Of a stretch of DNA of 64,000 bases, positions 62,816 to 64,000 are shown piece by piece. The stretch comes from Kurthia massiliensis (GTDB lineage: Bacteria; Bacillota; Bacilli; Bacillales_A; Planococcaceae), in the NCBI RefSeq assembly GCF_000285555.1, contig NZ_HE610998.1, positions 124,657-188,656 on the forward strand. The letters run 5' to 3'. The position numbers were made by a program, and so were the translations under genes. Position 1 is the stretch's first letter. The number at the start of each line of letters is the position of its first letter. The notes under the pieces are model-generated. The model ran no database searches, was not told the origin of the DNA, and saw only the letters and a program-made list of their open reading frames with translations.

Positions 62816-63085
62816 ATGGTCCAATTAGAAGAAATTTTTCACTTACCAGATTTACAATTTGTACAATTTTGTGAGAAGCGTTTTGCACTAAATAAGGGCA
62901 TTTATAACACGATTGATTCATGGTTTTACGACACAGGTATTACAGATATTGTGGAACGACGCAAACTTATTTTCCAATTTAGTATGCAACACTGCACTGA
63001 AAAGACAAAGTTTGGACCAGGGGGGCTGACTAGAAAACTAGAAGCTTTTATGGATCAGGTGGATGTTTTAATCGCAGTACACTAA
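62816..63085 (+). CDS. Hypothetical protein, 89 aa
   Basis: A small soluble helical protein, unknown to me. AAGGAGG lies upstream of the ATG. It is the first gene behind the attenuator-like leader and lies 68 bp before the LLM monooxygenase, so a role in sulfur or flavin metabolism is likely (inference). Near its end the DNA repeats the leader motif (GGCTGACTAGAAAACTAGA, 63023-63041) with one difference in 19. Confidence 0.7.
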   Translation: MVQLEEIFHLPDLQFVQFCEKRFALNKGIYNTIDSWFYDTGITDIVERRKLIFQFSMQHCTEKTKFGPGGLTRKLEAFMDQVDVLIAVH

Positions 63086-63153
63086 AAAAATTTAACGTTA
63101 ATTCATAGTTATTTGATAAGTATTATAATGATTAAAGAAACGGGGGAATACAC

Positions 63154-64000
63154 ATGTCTTTACAATTTGCTTATTGGGCACCAAACGTAAGTGGGGGTCT
63201 CGTTATTTCAAAACTACCTCAAAAAACAGGATGGGATTTTGAAGATAATGCACGTTATGCCGAGATTGCTGAAAATATTGGATTTGACTACGTTTTATTA
63301 CAAACACGTTTCTTTGCGAGCTATGGTGCTGAACTACAATTAGAAGCAGCGTCATTAGCTTCTGCACTTGCGGCACGCACAAAGAAGTTAAACATTATTA
63401 CAGCTGTCTTGCCAGGATTATGGCATCCAGGTGTAATGGCGAAAATCATTAGTACGATTGATCATATTAGTAACGGTCGTAGTGCGATTAATATTGTGAG
63501 TGGTTGGTTCAAAGGTGAGTTTACAGGATACGGCGAGCCATGGTTAGACCATGATGAACGCTACCGTCGTTCAGAAGAATTTATTCGTGTACTGCGTGAG
63601 CTTTGGACAGAGGAATATGCAAATTTCAAAGGTGATTTTTATTCGTTAAATGATGCGCAACTAAAGCCGAAGCCAATAAAGCAGCCAGAGATTTTCCAAG
63701 GTGGCAATTCAAAAGCGGCGAAAGAAATGGCAGGTCGTGTATCAGACGTTTACTTTATGAATGGGAATACACTTGAAAATATTAAAGCACAAATTGACGA
63801 AGTACGTGCGCTACGTGAAGCGAACGGTCATGGCCCGATTAAATTTGGCGTCAACGGTTTTGCCATCGTGCGCGATACGGAAAAAGAAGCAAAACAAGTG
63901 CTGCGCGATATCGTGGAACACGCCGATCAAGAAGCGGTTGAAGGATTTAAACAATCTGTCAAAACAGCGGGTCAATCGACGAGCGATGGTAAAGGGATGT
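63154..64000 (+). CDS. LLM flavin monooxygenase, SfnG/dimethylsulfone-type (partial at window end)
   Basis: The first 282 codons are in the window, open to the end. MSLQFAYWAPNVSGGLVISK, LLQTRFFASYGAELQLEAAS and SNGRSAINIVSGWFKGEFTG are typical of SfnG-like two-component monooxygenases that use FMNH2 to split dimethylsulfone or alkanesulfonates. GGGGGA precedes the ATG. The gene is the last visible member of a probable sulfur-scavenging operon. Confidence 0.88.
   Translation, partial: MSLQFAYWAPNVSGGLVISKLPQKTGWDFEDNARYAEIAENIGFDYVLLQTRFFASYGAELQLEAASLASALAARTKKLNIITAVLPGLWHPGVMAKIISTIDHISNGRSAINIVSGWFKGEFTGYGEPWLDHDERYRRSEEFIRVLRELWTEEYANFKGDFYSLNDAQLKPKPIKQPEIFQGGNSKAAKEMAGRVSDVYFMNGNTLENIKAQIDEVRALREANGHGPIKFGVNGFAIVRDTEKEAKQVLRDIVEHADQEAVEGFKQSVKTAGQSTSDGKGM

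Overview
The window looks like a low-GC Gram-positive bacterium of the Bacillales. I see strong GGAGG-type ribosome binding sites, frequent TTG/GTG starts, AT-rich spacers, a PerR-like box before ahpC, Spo0M, SpoIIM-family and AmaP/Asp23 proteins, SH3b surface proteins and a Bacillus-type parS. A Planococcaceae/Caryophanaceae host (Kurthia-like) is my best guess; it is an inference from gene content, not a database match.

Layout. 0-6 kb: peroxide defence (ahpC, ahpF), then a PLD-helicase-DUF3427 protein overlapping a Nudix gene. 6-14 kb: an unknown protein, a zinc macrodomain hydrolase, a GNAT, an M20 amidohydrolase, a DUF4145-TM-SH3 protein with a membrane partner, and yhdT-panF divergent from a LysR gene. 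15-27 kb: an iron-type alcohol dehydrogenase, a chemoreceptor with a His/Met-rich loop, a three-gene acyl-CoA operon, an AbiV-like protein, a MarR/ring-cleaving dioxygenase/LLM operon, and an EamA transporter divergent from a LysR gene. 27-40 kb: very small membrane ORFs, a FhuF-like ferric reductase, Spo0M, an M50-like protein, an acetate symporter operon, YjdI with two YjdJ-like acetyltransferases, and several secreted or cytosolic hypotheticals.

40-46.6 kb is a complete plasmid-type replication and partition module. It has a ribbon-helix-helix protein with ParA, an AEP/PriCT primase-like protein coupled to a 60-aa protein, about ten iterons with two perfect DnaA boxes, and a 614-aa putative initiator. 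Between parA and the primase lies an exact match to the Bacillus chromosomal parS. The window is therefore probably part of a megaplasmid or chromid, or a chromosome carrying an integrated replicon; the sequence alone cannot decide.

46.7-64 kb: two ABC exporters, a SatP-type acetate transporter, HAD and SpoIIM-family proteins, an SDR, GNAT and PadR proteins, and two homologous GTPases separated by a TnpB element whose tnpB is frameshifted by a 17-bp tandem duplication. After these come amaP-asp23, and finally a dimethylsulfone-monooxygenase-like gene behind a leader with two tandem attenuator-like modules.

Three repeat systems cross the window. One is a ~125-bp palindromic intergenic element (five copies). 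The second is the iteron array. The third is a 13-bp AT-rich motif, found exactly eight times and only between 29 and 56.3 kb, on both sides of the origin. No rRNA, tRNA or CRISPR array was seen.
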